A stretch of 64,000 nt of DNA from Alphaproteobacteria bacterium (GCA_022824395.1 JAJDZX010000025.1:62001-126000), one strand, 5' to 3'. Shown: positions 1-8,497, counted from the first letter of the stretch. The notes: a model not told the origin generated them from the letters alone. Program-made: numbers and translations.

Positions 1-376
1 GACGAGTACCGTGCTGCAGGCCTTCGGCGAGATCCTGACGGGGCGCCGCAGCACGGACGAACTGGGCGGTCCGGTGATGATCGCGCAGGTGTCGGGAAAC
101 TTCGCCGAGCAGGGGCTGCTCCCGCTGCTCGGTTTCATCGCATTCCTCTCCGTCAATCTCGGGATCATCAACCTGTTCCCGATCCCGATGCTGGATGGCG
201 GGCAAATCGTCGTCGCGGTAGCCGAACTGGCTCGCGGGCGGCGGCTCAGTCAGCGCTTCATGTACTGGTTTCAGATGACGGGCCTCGTGACGGTCGGGGG
301 CCTCATGTTGTTCGTCATCGCCAATGACCTGAGCCGTCCCAGCGTGCTGAATTTCGTAGGTGGACTGTTCCAATGA
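1..376 (+). CDS. rseP: RIP metalloprotease RseP (site-2 protease), C-terminal part
   Basis: This is the 3' end of an intramembrane zinc metalloprotease of the S2P/M50 family; the open frame runs in from the left edge. The family cleaves anti-sigma factors or signal-peptide remnants in the inner membrane. Visible here is the conserved C-terminal motif N-L-F-P-I-P-M-L-D-G-G (about nt 170-200), whose Asp is the third zinc ligand, followed by a last hydrophobic segment and a short tail. The N-terminal HExxH and the PDZ domains lie outside the window. The stop codon overlaps the bamA start (ATGA), the usual rseP-bamA arrangement of proteobacteria. Confidence 0.93.
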   Translation, partial: TSTVLQAFGEILTGRRSTDELGGPVMIAQVSGNFAEQGLLPLLGFIAFLSVNLGIINLFPIPMLDGGQIVVAVAELARGRRLSQRFMYWFQMTGLVTVGGLMLFVIANDLSRPSVLNFVGGLFQ

Positions 377-2682
377 CGGGATGTCGTCTCGCCCCGTCCG
401 CCGGGTTCCTTCTCATTGCCGGTTTCGTCCTACTGCTCGGCTGGTCGGGTGCTGCAGATGCGCAGGACAGCCCGATCAGCGACATCCGGATCGAGGGCAA
501 CCAGCGAATCGAGGACTCGACAATCCTGTCGAACCTCACCGTGCGTGCCGGCCAGCAGATCGAACCGGGGAGCCCGTTTGATCCGCTGCTCCTCGACACC
601 GCCCTGAAGTCGCTCTTCGAAACCGGGCTTTTCGCCGACGTCACGCTGTCTCGCGAGGGCACCATCCTCATCGTGCGGGTGGTGGAGAACCCGATCGTCA
701 ACCGCGTGGTGTTCGAAGGCAATCAGAGGGTTGAAGACGAAGACCTGGCCAGCGAAATCACGCTGCGTCAGCGCACCGTTTTCACGCGCAGTCGTGTCCG
801 GACCGATCAGGAACGCCTCCTGACCGTGTACCGCCGGAGCGGCCGGTTCGGGGCATCAGTGGTGCCGAAGGTGATTCTCCTGGATCAGAACCGGGTCAAC
901 GTGATCTTTGAAATCGACGAAGGGCCGCTCACGGGAATCGAGAGCATCAATTTTGTCGGCAACCGCCGCTTCAGCGATGGTGACCTGCGGGACGTGATGC
1001 GCACGCGCGAAAGCCGCTGGTGGCGGTTCCTGTCCTCGAGTGACCGGTACGACCCCGATCAACTGGCCTTCGACGAAGAGCTGCTCCGCCGTCACTACTT
1101 CGACCGGGGGTACCTCCGCTTCAGGATTCTGTCCTCGGCCGCCGAGCTGCTGCCTGACGGGGACGCCTTCCTGATCACGATCGCCGTCGACGAGGGCGAG
1201 CGCTACACCATCAGCGAGACTTCCGCCACCTCGGAGCTGCCCGAGGTGGATGTCGAGCCCTTGCAGGATCTCATCGAGACCGAGGTCGGGGACGACTACA
1301 GCCGCAGCGCCATCCAGGACACGATCGGAATCCTGTCGGACGCCGTGGTGACGGCGGGATTTCCGTTCGTCCAGGTCGATGTGCAACCGGAGGTGGACGA
1401 GGAAGCGAAGACGATCGCGCTGCACTACCGGCTCAGCGAGGGGGAGCGGATCTACGTTGACCGCATCGAGATCAAGGGGAACGTCCGCACGCTCGACCAC
1501 GTGGTCCGCCGGTACCTTCGCCTGTCCGAAGGGGATCCCCTGAACCGGGGTCTGCTCGCCCGCTCGCGGACGCTGGTCGGAAACCTCGGCTTCTTCTCCG
1601 ACGTGCAGTTCCAGGAAGTACCCGGTAGCGCCCCCGATCAGCGGACCGTTGAGCTGACCGTGGCGGAACGCTCCACCGGCGAAATCAGCTTTGGTCTGGG
1701 GTACTCGACCAGCCGCGGCGCGATCGGGAACATCTCGCTTCGCGAGCGCAACCTTCTGGGCACCGGCAGCAGCCTGACGGTGGCCCTAGAGAACGCGCGC
1801 ACCGGAGGCTTGTACAGCATCGCCTATTCCGAGCCGTACTTCCGGCAGCGCGACGTGTCCCTCAGCACCAGTGTCTTTTCGTCCAACACGGACCGGATCG
1901 GCACCGCGTACGCATCGGATGAGCAGGGTGCCCGAATCGGTTTCGGCTTCAGCCTCGGTGAGTACCTTCGTCAGCGCCTGACGTACGGCATCACGTGGGT
2001 GCGGGTGACGGGCCGGGAGGAAGTGCAGGTCGATCTCGGCCGACGGGTGATTTCCTCGATCACGTCGTCCTGGTCGTACGATCGTCGCGACAGCGCGCTG
2101 TTCCCGACCGAGGGCTACAATTTCGATCTCTCGACGACCGTTGCCGGCCTCGGTGGCGACGACCGCTACGTCCGCCTGACCACGAGCGGCGGCTACTACA
2201 CCGATTTCTTTCGCGACGAGTGGGTCCTGGGACTGCTGGCCAGTGCCGGGATGATTGACGGCATCGACCAGGACGTCAGCATCTACGACCGTTTTCTGCT
2301 GGGTGACCGGAGCTTCCGCGGGTTCGAGTACGCGGGCATCGGACCCCGCTACCTGGGGTCCAACCGCTCGAGCGGCCTCGGCGGAAACATGTTCGCGACG
2401 CTGACCGCGGAACTGAAGGTCGATCTCGGGCTGCCGCAGGAACTCGGCATGCACGGACGGGTGTTCGCTATCGTCGGCACCTTGACGGGCATTGACCGCG
2501 AGACGGTGGTCACCGATGGCGGCACCGTGGTGGACTCCGGTTCGGCACGGGCTTCGGCTGGCGTGGGGCTGTCATGGAGTTCGCCCGTCGGACCGATCCG
2601 TATCGACTGGACGTCAGCGTTCGCCAAGGAGGAATACGACCGGACGGAAACCATCCTCTTCAGCCTCGGCAGCACCTTCTGA
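373..2682 (+). CDS. bamA: Outer membrane protein assembly factor BamA
   Basis: This 769-residue protein is the core of the BAM complex, which folds and inserts beta-barrel proteins into the outer membrane. A signal peptide of about 30 residues ends in A-D-A before Q-D-S. It is followed by five POTRA repeats (about residues 33-430, each with an x-G-N-x-R or E-G-N-Q-R type motif) and a 16-strand barrel. The barrel carries the conserved loop-6 R-G-F motif near residue 645 (S-F-R-G-F-E-Y) and ends in a terminal Phe, as outer-membrane proteins do. The length is normal for the family. The start ATG overlaps the rseP stop by 4 bp, so translation is probably coupled. skp follows, as is typical. Confidence 0.97.
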   Translation: MTGCRLAPSAGFLLIAGFVLLLGWSGAADAQDSPISDIRIEGNQRIEDSTILSNLTVRAGQQIEPGSPFDPLLLDTALKSLFETGLFADVTLSREGTILIVRVVENPIVNRVVFEGNQRVEDEDLASEITLRQRTVFTRSRVRTDQERLLTVYRRSGRFGASVVPKVILLDQNRVNVIFEIDEGPLTGIESINFVGNRRFSDGDLRDVMRTRESRWWRFLSSSDRYDPDQLAFDEELLRRHYFDRGYLRFRILSSAAELLPDGDAFLITIAVDEGERYTISETSATSELPEVDVEPLQDLIETEVGDDYSRSAIQDTIGILSDAVVTAGFPFVQVDVQPEVDEEAKTIALHYRLSEGERIYVDRIEIKGNVRTLDHVVRRYLRLSEGDPLNRGLLARSRTLVGNLGFFSDVQFQEVPGSAPDQRTVELTVAERSTGEISFGLGYSTSRGAIGNISLRERNLLGTGSSLTVALENARTGGLYSIAYSEPYFRQRDVSLSTSVFSSNTDRIGTAYASDEQGARIGFGFSLGEYLRQRLTYGITWVRVTGREEVQVDLGRRVISSITSSWSYDRRDSALFPTEGYNFDLSTTVAGLGGDDRYVRLTTSGGYYTDFFRDEWVLGLLASAGMIDGIDQDVSIYDRFLLGDRSFRGFEYAGIGPRYLGSNRSSGLGGNMFATLTAELKVDLGLPQELGMHGRVFAIVGTLTGIDRETVVTDGGTVVDSGSARASAGVGLSWSSPVGPIRIDWTSAFAKEEYDRTETILFSLGSTF

Positions 2683-2719
2683 CGTCGCCCCTGCAATTTT
2701 CCTCGAAGGATCCCCCATC

Positions 2720-3328
2720 ATGCACCACGGCCTACGGCTTCTCACCGCAGTTGCACTGGTCGCCTACGCCTCGACAGCGCACGCCCAGGAGGACAACGGC
2801 GCCGAGCCGCCCACCATTGCCGTACCCGAGAATTTCGCAATCGGTCTCATCGATATCAACCGGATTTTTCGTCTCTCGACGGCCCTGAACGGCGTCCGGG
2901 AGGAAGTCGGTGCGCGTGAGCAGCGCTACCGCGAGGAAATCACGGCTGCCGAGGAGCGCCTGCGCCAGCAGCAAGAGGAACTATCGCAGAAGCGCGGCGT
3001 CCTCTCCCCCCAGGAGTACGCCGTCGAGGAAGCCAGTTTTCGGGGCGAGGTCGAGAATCTGCAGAAGCGGGTGAACGAGCGGAATCAGGAACTCCAGGAA
3101 ATCATGGCCCAGAGTCAGCAGCAGGTGCAGGAAGAAACGGTTCGCATTGTGGCCGAGATCGCACTGGAACGGAATTTCGCGCTCGTCTTCGATGCCTCGC
3201 AACTGGTGATCGCCGCCGAACAGATCAACATCTCGGACGAGGTCGTCGAACGGCTCAACGAGCGGTTTCCAAGCCTCGAGATTCCTGAAGCCGGTTCCAT
3301 GGAGGAGGCTGGGGACCAGGACGGTTGA
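2720..3328 (+). CDS. skp: Periplasmic chaperone Skp/OmpH
   Basis: This 202-residue protein resembles the OmpH/Skp chaperones that hold unfolded outer-membrane proteins in the periplasm. A signal peptide ends at A-H-A before Q-E-D. After a short acidic linker comes the family start I-G-L-I-D-I-N-R-I-F and a long charged, Glu/Gln-rich coiled-coil region (about residues 60-140), which forms the tentacles. The C-terminal beta element reads N-F-A-L-V-F-D-A-S. The frame is open further upstream, but that extension lies inside bamA in another frame. The ATG at 2720, next to the signal peptide and 37 bp after bamA, is therefore chosen. Confidence 0.92.
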   Translation: MHHGLRLLTAVALVAYASTAHAQEDNGAEPPTIAVPENFAIGLIDINRIFRLSTALNGVREEVGAREQRYREEITAAEERLRQQQEELSQKRGVLSPQEYAVEEASFRGEVENLQKRVNERNQELQEIMAQSQQQVQEETVRIVAEIALERNFALVFDASQLVIAAEQINISDEVVERLNERFPSLEIPEAGSMEEAGDQDG

Positions 3329-3334
3329 GGGACG

Positions 3335-4381
3335 ATGCCGGACCCACGTTTCTTTTCTTCCAGGGGACCGCTCTCACTGGCAGTGCTCGCGGAGCTGGGA
3401 GATGCGCGGCTGGTGCGGCCTGATGACGGCGGCCGGCTGATCGCCACCGTTGCGCGTGGGGCCGACGCGGCTGCCGGCGCATTGAGCTATGGCGTCTCGA
3501 GGACGGAACTCCGGCGCTTGGCGCCAAGTGCGGGAGCCTGCATCACGACCGACGCACTGGTGGCGGAGGTCCCGCCCGGAATCCCCTGTCTGGCAGCGGT
3601 CAATCCGCGTCTTGCGTTTGCCCGCATGGCCAACGCTCTGTACCCGGATCCGCCGCCCGCCCCCGCGGTCAGCGACCGGGCGACCGTCGATCCTGCCGCG
3701 GTGCTGCATCCCGAGTGCCGGATTGAGGCCGGGGCGGTGATCGGCGCGCGCGTCGAGATCGGCGCAGGTGCGTGGGTGGGATGTAACACGACGATCGGCC
3801 CGGGGGTGGTGATCGGAGCGCGGACGCGCATCGACGCGAACGTGACGGTCGTTTGTGCGCTGGTCGGGGCTGACGTCCGGATCCACGCCGGGGTGCGCAT
3901 CGGACAGGCCGGGTTCGGACTGGTGATGGACGGATCCGCTCCGGGACACGAGCGCGTGCCGCAGCTCGGCCGCGTCCGGATTGAGGACCGGGCCGATATT
4001 GGTGCAAACACGTGCATCGACCGGGGTGCGCTCGGTGACACGGTGATCGGGGAAGGGGCCTTCCTCGACAACCTGGTCCATGTCGCCCACAACGTGCACG
4101 TCGGTTCGCATGCCGTGCTGGCCGGGCAGACCGGCATCGGCGGCAGCAGCACCGTCGGCGCGTTTACTGCGACGGGCGGGCAGGCGGGAATCTCGGACCA
4201 CGTCGCGGTCGGGGCTCGGTGCGAGATTGGCGCTCAGGCAGGAGTCACGCGCGATCTCGATGACGGCGCCAGGGTTGCCGGCACGCCGGCCGTCCCGATC
4301 GCTCGCTATCTTCGTCAAGCGGTTGTGCTCGGGCGCCTGGCAACGCGCCGGGGGCAGGCAGCTGGGGATGCTGGATCATGA
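3335..4381 (+). CDS. lpxD: UDP-3-O-(3-hydroxyacyl)glucosamine N-acyltransferase LpxD
   Basis: LpxD adds the second acyl chain in lipid A synthesis, transferring a hydroxyacyl group from ACP to UDP-3-O-acyl-glucosamine in the cytoplasm. The 348 residues begin with the uridine-binding N-terminal domain. From about residue 110 they pass into many hexapeptide repeats ([LIV]-G-x(4)) that form the left-handed beta helix. The catalytic region H-V-A-H-N-V-H (from about residue 249) is intact and is followed by G-G-Q-A-G-I. It lies 6 bp after skp and overlaps fabZ by 4 bp, so it belongs to the outer-membrane biogenesis operon. Confidence 0.96.
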   Translation: MPDPRFFSSRGPLSLAVLAELGDARLVRPDDGGRLIATVARGADAAAGALSYGVSRTELRRLAPSAGACITTDALVAEVPPGIPCLAAVNPRLAFARMANALYPDPPPAPAVSDRATVDPAAVLHPECRIEAGAVIGARVEIGAGAWVGCNTTIGPGVVIGARTRIDANVTVVCALVGADVRIHAGVRIGQAGFGLVMDGSAPGHERVPQLGRVRIEDRADIGANTCIDRGALGDTVIGEGAFLDNLVHVAHNVHVGSHAVLAGQTGIGGSSTVGAFTATGGQAGISDHVAVGARCEIGAQAGVTRDLDDGARVAGTPAVPIARYLRQAVVLGRLATRRGQAAGDAGS

Positions 4382-4860
4382 ACAAGTCGGACGATCGCGA
4401 CGGCAGCGCCGCCCTTTCAACAATCCTGGAGGCGATCCCGCATCGCTACCCCTTTCTGCTGATCGATCGGATCACCGAGTACGTCGCGTACGAACACGCG
4501 GTGATGTTGAAGAACGTGACGATCAACGAAGGGTTCTTCCAGGGACATTTTCCGGAGCACCCGGTCATGCCAGGTGTGCTGGTCGTCGAGGCGATGGCGC
4601 AGGCGGCTGGCGTGTTTGCCATTCGCTCGATCGGCAAGGAGGGACAGGATCACATTGTCTATCTGATGGGCCTCGACAACGTCCGGTTCCGTCGACCCGT
4701 GGTGCCGGGAGACCAGCTGTGGATTCGTGTCGAGAAGCAGCGAATCCGCGAGAACGTCTGGCGTGTCGGTGCGACTGCCGAAGTTGACGGCGAGCGGGCG
4801 GCCGAGGCAGTACTCACCGCCATGATCCGTCACCGAAACCAGTTGGCCGACAGCGGATGA
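4378..4860 (+). CDS. fabZ: (3R)-hydroxyacyl-ACP dehydratase FabZ
   Basis: FabZ is a hot-dog fold enzyme that dehydrates 3-hydroxyacyl-ACP in fatty-acid elongation, so it competes with LpxA and LpxD for the same hydroxyacyl-ACP pool. The 160 residues contain H-R-Y-P-F-L-L-I-D-R near the start. The active-site helix reads G-H-F-P-E-H-P-V-M-P-G-V-L, with catalytic His57 and Glu71. It overlaps lpxD and lpxA by 4 bp on each side (ATGA), the classic lpxD-fabZ-lpxA arrangement. Confidence 0.97.
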   Translation: MNKSDDRDGSAALSTILEAIPHRYPFLLIDRITEYVAYEHAVMLKNVTINEGFFQGHFPEHPVMPGVLVVEAMAQAAGVFAIRSIGKEGQDHIVYLMGLDNVRFRRPVVPGDQLWIRVEKQRIRENVWRVGATAEVDGERAAEAVLTAMIRHRNQLADSG

Positions 4861-5672
4861 GCCGCTGGCACCCCACCGCGGTCGTGGACGAACGGGCGGA
4901 CATTGCCGACGGCGTGGAGATCGGGCCGTACTGCACGATCGGGCCGAGCGTCAGGATCGGCTCCGGCACCCGCCTCATCTCGCATGTCGCGATCGAAGGC
5001 GAGGCGACGCTCGGCGTCAATAATCTGATTTATCCCTTCGTTGCCATCGGGTACCCACCGCAGGTGCGGCCGGCAGTCGATGGCGTGACCCGGATCGAGG
5101 TCGGCTCCAACAACGTGATCCGCGAGCATGTCACGCTGCATACCGGGACGCCCAAGGGCGAACGGGTAACCCGCGTGGGCAGCAACGTACTTTTCATGGT
5201 CGGCACGCACGTTGCGCATGACTGTTCGATCGGCGATCACGTCATTCTCGCAAACGGAGCCCAGGTCGGCGGCCACGCGGTGATCGGTGACTTTGCCCAA
5301 GTCGGCGCGTTGACGGGTGTGCACCAGTTCGTGCGTATCGGCGCCTACGCGTTCATCGGCGGATGTTCGGCCGTCGAAAAGCACGTCATCCCGTACGTGC
5401 TGGCGACCGGCAACCGGGCTTGGCTGCGCGGTCTCAACATCATCGGTCTGCAACGGGCGGGTTTCAGCAAGGCGGAAATCGATGACCTGCGGAAGGCGTA
5501 CGGCTTCCTGTTTTCCGGAGACGAGCTGTTCCGGCTGCAGGTGGCCAATCTCCAGGCCGAGCTCGAGGGATCCGAACGGGTAGCAGAGATCGTGCGTTTC
5601 TGCGGTGAAATCGAAGATTCGCCGGGACTCGCCAGGCGGGGGATGTGCCTGCCTCGAGACGGCCGCCTCTGA
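4857..5672 (+). CDS. lpxA: Acyl-ACP:UDP-N-acetylglucosamine O-acyltransferase LpxA
   Basis: LpxA carries out the first step of lipid A synthesis, acylating UDP-GlcNAc at the 3-O position in the cytoplasm. The 271 residues start with hexapeptide repeats (I-G-P-Y-C-T-I-G-P-S-V-R-I-G) that form a left-handed beta helix. They include H-V-A-H-D with the catalytic His at residue 121, and G-V-H-Q-F with His156. The helical C-terminal part starts around R-G-L-N-I-I-G-L-Q-R-A-G-F-S. Length and motifs are standard. It overlaps fabZ by 4 bp, and lpxI follows directly. Confidence 0.97.
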   Translation: MSRWHPTAVVDERADIADGVEIGPYCTIGPSVRIGSGTRLISHVAIEGEATLGVNNLIYPFVAIGYPPQVRPAVDGVTRIEVGSNNVIREHVTLHTGTPKGERVTRVGSNVLFMVGTHVAHDCSIGDHVILANGAQVGGHAVIGDFAQVGALTGVHQFVRIGAYAFIGGCSAVEKHVIPYVLATGNRAWLRGLNIIGLQRAGFSKAEIDDLRKAYGFLFSGDELFRLQVANLQAELEGSERVAEIVRFCGEIEDSPGLARRGMCLPRDGRL

Positions 5673-5677
5673 GGCCC

Positions 5678-6523
5678 GTGCCCAATTCCGGCACCGAAGT
5701 GTCCGGAACCCCGGTCGGGATCGTTGCCGGCGGCGGCCTGCTGCCCGGACTCGTGGCAGAGGCCTGCCGGTCGGTCGGCCGCCGGTATTTCGTGCTGGGA
5801 TTGGCGGGGCAGGCAGATCAGTCCGCTTGCGGACTTGCACCCGATGCATGGGTCCGGATGGGGGCTTCCGAGGAGCTGCTCGGGATTCTTCGCGAGGCGG
5901 CTGTCGAGACGGTGGTATTGGCGGGGCACGTTCGACGGCCCTCGCTCGCCGAACTCCGCCCGGATGCACGAGCGCTCCGCGTGCTCGCCCGGGCCGCCCG
6001 TTTCGCACTCGGCGACGACGGACTGCTGCGCGCCATCGTCGATGAATTCGAACGCGAGGGCTTCCGGATCGTGGGCGCTGAATCTCTTGTTGAGGAGCTC
6101 CTGGCCCCACCCGGCCTCTGGTCGAAGAAAAAGCCGGATGAGCAGGATGACATCGACATCGGCCGGGGAGTTGTGGTGGCGCGCGCGCTGGGAGCTGTCG
6201 ATGTCGGCCAGGCGGCGGTGATTCAGGGCGGCCACGTTCTGGCCGTGGAAGCCGCGGAAGGCACGGCCGAGATGGTGCAGCGGGCCGGCAAGCAGCGTCG
6301 GGCCGGAAGCGGTGGTGTGCTTGTGAAGGTGGCAAAGCCCGATCAGGAGCGGCGCGTCGACCTTCCGACCATCGGGCCGGATACCGTGACCGAGGTCGCC
6401 GCCGCCGGGCTCGCGGGCATTGCCGTGGAAGCAGGCTCCGTGCTGGTGATCCGGCGCGAAGAGGTGATCGAGCGCGCGGATGCACACGGGCTCTTCGTGC
6501 TCGGCCGCCGCATCGACGACTGA
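5678..6523 (+). CDS. lpxI: UDP-2,3-diacylglucosamine pyrophosphatase LpxI (DUF1009)
   Basis: LpxI hydrolyses UDP-2,3-diacylglucosamine to lipid X plus UMP, replacing LpxH in alphaproteobacteria and some other groups. The protein starts with V-G-I-V-A-G-G-G-L-L-P. The middle contains F-A-L-G-D-D-G-L-L-R-A-I-V-D-E-F-E, and the C-terminal half has D-I-G-x-G, V-K-V-A-K-P-x-Q-E-R-R-V-D-L-P-T-I-G-P-x-T-V and a terminal G-L-F-V-L-G. The frame is open back into lpxA. I chose the GTG at 5678, just after the lpxA stop (281 aa); GTG codons at 5645 and 5699 are alternatives. Its place between lpxA and lpxB supports the call. Confidence 0.93.
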   Translation: MPNSGTEVSGTPVGIVAGGGLLPGLVAEACRSVGRRYFVLGLAGQADQSACGLAPDAWVRMGASEELLGILREAAVETVVLAGHVRRPSLAELRPDARALRVLARAARFALGDDGLLRAIVDEFEREGFRIVGAESLVEELLAPPGLWSKKKPDEQDDIDIGRGVVVARALGAVDVGQAAVIQGGHVLAVEAAEGTAEMVQRAGKQRRAGSGGVLVKVAKPDQERRVDLPTIGPDTVTEVAAAGLAGIAVEAGSVLVIRREEVIERADAHGLFVLGRRIDD

Positions 6524-6527
6524 CCCG

Positions 6528-7694
6528 GTGCCGCACCTGTTCCTGGTGGCGGGCGAGGCGTCGGGAGACGAACTTGGTGCGCGGCTGATCCGTGCCCTGG
6601 CGGCGGAAACCGGGGAGAGGCTCCGCCTGGACGGTGTGGGTGGCCCAAGGATGCAGGACGCCGGCCTAACGCCACTATTTCCGGCCGACGACATCGCCCT
6701 GATGGGCTTTGCCGAAGTCGTACCGCGCATCCCCCGCGTGCTCCGTCGGCTGCGCACGGCGGAAACGGCCGTGCGCCGGTTGCGCCCGGATGCGGTGGTC
6801 ACCATCGATGCACCCGGTTTCAACTTCCGGCTGGGAGCGCGTCTCCGTGGCGCCGGCATCCCGCTGATCCATTACGTGGCACCGACGGTGTGGGCCTGGA
6901 AACCGGGCCGTGCCCGCAGGGTCGCCCGTTTCCTGGACCGGATGCTGACCCTGTTCCCGTTTGAACCACCCTACTTCGAGCAGGAGGGTCTGCCGGCTAC
7001 GTTCGTCGGCCACCCCGTCACCGAAGCACCCTTACCAAAGCCGTCCGAGGACCTCCGCCGGAAGTGCGGCATCGACGCGGACGCGCCGGTTCTCCTGATC
7101 CTGCCTGGCAGCCGGGCAGGGGAGGTGCAGCGGCTGGCCCCGCCGTTCGCAGCATGTGCGCGAATGCTCCTCCAGCGCCGGGAGGCGCTCCGGATCGTCA
7201 TCGGCGTGGCCCCCGGACGCTCGCGCCAAATCGAGGCGGCCTTCGCAGGCCTGCCAGTGGTGCTGGTCGCGAACGAAGCCGAGAAACAGGAGTGGTACGC
7301 GGCAGCCGATGTCGCACTCGTGGCGTCGGGAAGCGTGACCCTCGAACTGGCCCGTTGCCGCACCGCCATGGTGGTGGCCTATCGCATGGCCCCGCTTTCC
7401 TGGGCGATCGTCCGACGGATGGTGACGATCGACTACGCGTGTCTCATCAATGTCATGCGTGGAGTCGAAGTGATACCGGAATTTCTCCAGCAGGCCTGCC
7501 GCCCGGATCGGCTGGCCGAGGCAGTCGACGCGCTCCTCCGCGATCCCGAGACGCGTGCCAGTCAGGTCGCCGTCACTTCGGCCGTCATCGGGGAACTCCG
7601 GAGCGGTGATCTCCCGCCGAGCCGGCACGCAGCCCGGGCAATCCTTGCTACGCTGGCGTCCTCGCGCGACCCGCTGAAGGAGAGTGAGCGTTGA
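6528..7694 (+). CDS. lpxB: Lipid-A-disaccharide synthase LpxB
   Basis: LpxB is a GT19 glycosyltransferase that condenses UDP-2,3-diacylglucosamine with lipid X to form the lipid A disaccharide on the inner face of the inner membrane. The start motif L-F-L-V-A-G-E-A-S-G-D is present. So are V-A-P-T-V-W-A-W-K-P-G-R, F-V-G-H-P-V, L-P-G-S-R-A-G-E-V and the nucleotide-site motif S-G-S-V-T-L-E. The GTG at 6528, 4 bp after the lpxI stop, is the likely start (388 aa). The preceding in-frame codons lie inside lpxI and are not conserved in character. Confidence 0.95.
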   Translation: MPHLFLVAGEASGDELGARLIRALAAETGERLRLDGVGGPRMQDAGLTPLFPADDIALMGFAEVVPRIPRVLRRLRTAETAVRRLRPDAVVTIDAPGFNFRLGARLRGAGIPLIHYVAPTVWAWKPGRARRVARFLDRMLTLFPFEPPYFEQEGLPATFVGHPVTEAPLPKPSEDLRRKCGIDADAPVLLILPGSRAGEVQRLAPPFAACARMLLQRREALRIVIGVAPGRSRQIEAAFAGLPVVLVANEAEKQEWYAAADVALVASGSVTLELARCRTAMVVAYRMAPLSWAIVRRMVTIDYACLINVMRGVEVIPEFLQQACRPDRLAEAVDALLRDPETRASQVAVTSAVIGELRSGDLPPSRHAARAILATLASSRDPLKESER

Positions 7695-8098
7695 CTGCAA
7701 ACGGTGCCAATCAGTTCCGCATGCTTCATACGATGATTCGGGTCCGCGACCTCGAGCGCTCGCTGGCCTTCTACACCGGCAGGCTCGGTATGGAGGTCCT
7801 GCGCAGACAGGACTATCCGAGCGGCCGTTTCACCTTGGCGTTCGTCGGCTATGGCCCCGAGGAGAATCACACGGTCCTGGAGCTCACGCACAACTGGGAT
7901 CAGGACGAAGATTACGCGCAGGGCGATGCCTGGGGACACATCGCGCTCGGAGTCCCGGACATCTACGGAACCTGCGCGCGGCTTGAGGCGGACGGTGTAC
8001 GCATCCCGCGACCGCCCGGACCCATGCAGCACGGAAAGACCGTGATCGCATTCATCGAGGATCCAGACGGTTACAAGATCGAATTGATCCAGCGCTGA
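7691..8098 (+). CDS. gloA: Lactoylglutathione lyase (glyoxalase I)
   Basis: Glyoxalase I converts the hemithioacetal of methylglyoxal and glutathione to S-lactoylglutathione. The 135-residue protein has the family pattern M-L-H-T-M-I-R-V-R-D-L-E-R-S-L-A-F-Y, with the first metal His. The other likely metal ligands are the Glu in V-L-E-L-T, the His in G-H-I-A-L-G-V, and the Glu in the C-terminal Y-K-I-E-L-I. The start is a TTG that overlaps the end of lpxB and has a strong AAGGAG site just upstream. It is the last gene before the transposon, whose left target duplication starts 16 bp after its stop. Confidence 0.93.
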   Translation: MTANGANQFRMLHTMIRVRDLERSLAFYTGRLGMEVLRRQDYPSGRFTLAFVGYGPEENHTVLELTHNWDQDEDYAQGDAWGHIALGVPDIYGTCARLEADGVRIPRPPGPMQHGKTVIAFIEDPDGYKIELIQR

Positions 8099-8113
8099 AT
8101 GTCCGGAGGGGGG

Positions 8114-8121
8114 TTCATTTG
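8114..8121. repeat. Left target site duplication
   Basis: TTCATTTG directly precedes the left terminal repeat and is repeated exactly after the right one. Eight base pairs is the usual IS1595-family duplication length. Confidence 0.93.
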
Positions 8122-8147
8122 GGGGATTATATACGGTAGTGCCCAAA
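8122..8147 (+). repeat. Left terminal inverted repeat
   Basis: This 26-bp repeat reads inward GGGG-ATTATATACGG-TAGTGCCCAAA and matches the right end over its full length in inverted orientation. Read outward it contains TATATA preceded 17 bp earlier by TTCAGT, a weak outward promoter pattern aimed at the 3' end of gloA (antisense). Confidence 0.95.
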
Positions 8148-8163
8148 GAGACTGAACGCCCCG

Positions 8164-8331
8164 TTACTCGGGACGGTCAACAAACCGCACGTTCACGTCA
8201 CGCATGATCGCTTTGGCAACATCGTCCGGCGTGGTTCCCTCGGGAAACTCCAGCGGCTCTTCCATCTCTGCCTTGGTCGGCTGGTAGCGGCTGTTAACCA
8301 GCGTCACTTCGTCTTTGCTTCGTTCGGTCAT
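8164..8331 (-). CDS. Hypothetical 55-aa protein, transposon passenger
   Basis: This is the last gene of the transposon's minus-strand run, 22 bp after the small membrane protein. It has a good ribosome site (GGGAG) about 8 bp before the ATG at 8331. The protein is hydrophilic and acidic, with V-N-S-R-Y-Q-P-T-K-A-E-M-E-E-P and G-T-T-P-D-D-V-A-K-A-I-M, and no membrane segment. I do not recognise the family. An upstream in-frame start would add 16 residues but lacks a better ribosome site. Confidence 0.6.
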   Translation of the reverse strand: MTERSKDEVTLVNSRYQPTKAEMEEPLEFPEGTTPDDVAKAIMRDVNVRFVDRPE

Positions 8332-8353
8332 GATTAGTCTCCCAGATTGACAG

Positions 8354-8497
8354 TTAGCGGCGGCGCCCGCGTCGGCCACCGCCGCCGCTCGTGAATACCC
8401 AATGCGTCACGGCAATCGCAGCCACGATCAGCACGCCCACGATTATCACGCCCGACGCAATGTCGAGGATCTGAATCAGCGCCGGAGTCATGTTCAT
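8354..8497 (-). CDS. Small single-pass membrane protein, 47 aa, transposon passenger
   Basis: The start ATG at 8497 overlaps the stop of the methyltransferase-HNH gene (ATGA), so it is probably made by translational coupling. The peptide has a short N-terminal amphipathic stretch (M-N-M-T-P-A-L-I-Q-I-L-D), one strongly hydrophobic segment of about 20 residues (G-V-I-I-V-G-V-L-I-V-A-A-I-A-V), and a Gly/Arg-rich tail (G-G-G-G-R-R-G-R-R-R). The topology is probably N-out/C-in with the basic tail in the cytoplasm. Function is unknown. The tight coupling to a nuclease-bearing gene suggests it is not spurious. Confidence 0.6.
   Translation of the reverse strand: MNMTPALIQILDIASGVIIVGVLIVAAIAVTHWVFTSGGGGRRGRRR

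Noticed and set aside
315-722. Open frames antisense to and inside bamA and the lpx genes, several over 200 codons
   Set aside because: They overlap well-supported genes and have Arg/Pro-rich, non-protein-like composition, typical of shadow frames in high-GC DNA.
4830-6536. 568-codon minus-strand frame opposite lpxA and lpxI
   Set aside because: It covers two certain genes on the other strand and shows low-complexity Arg/Pro/Ala content; no domain recognised.
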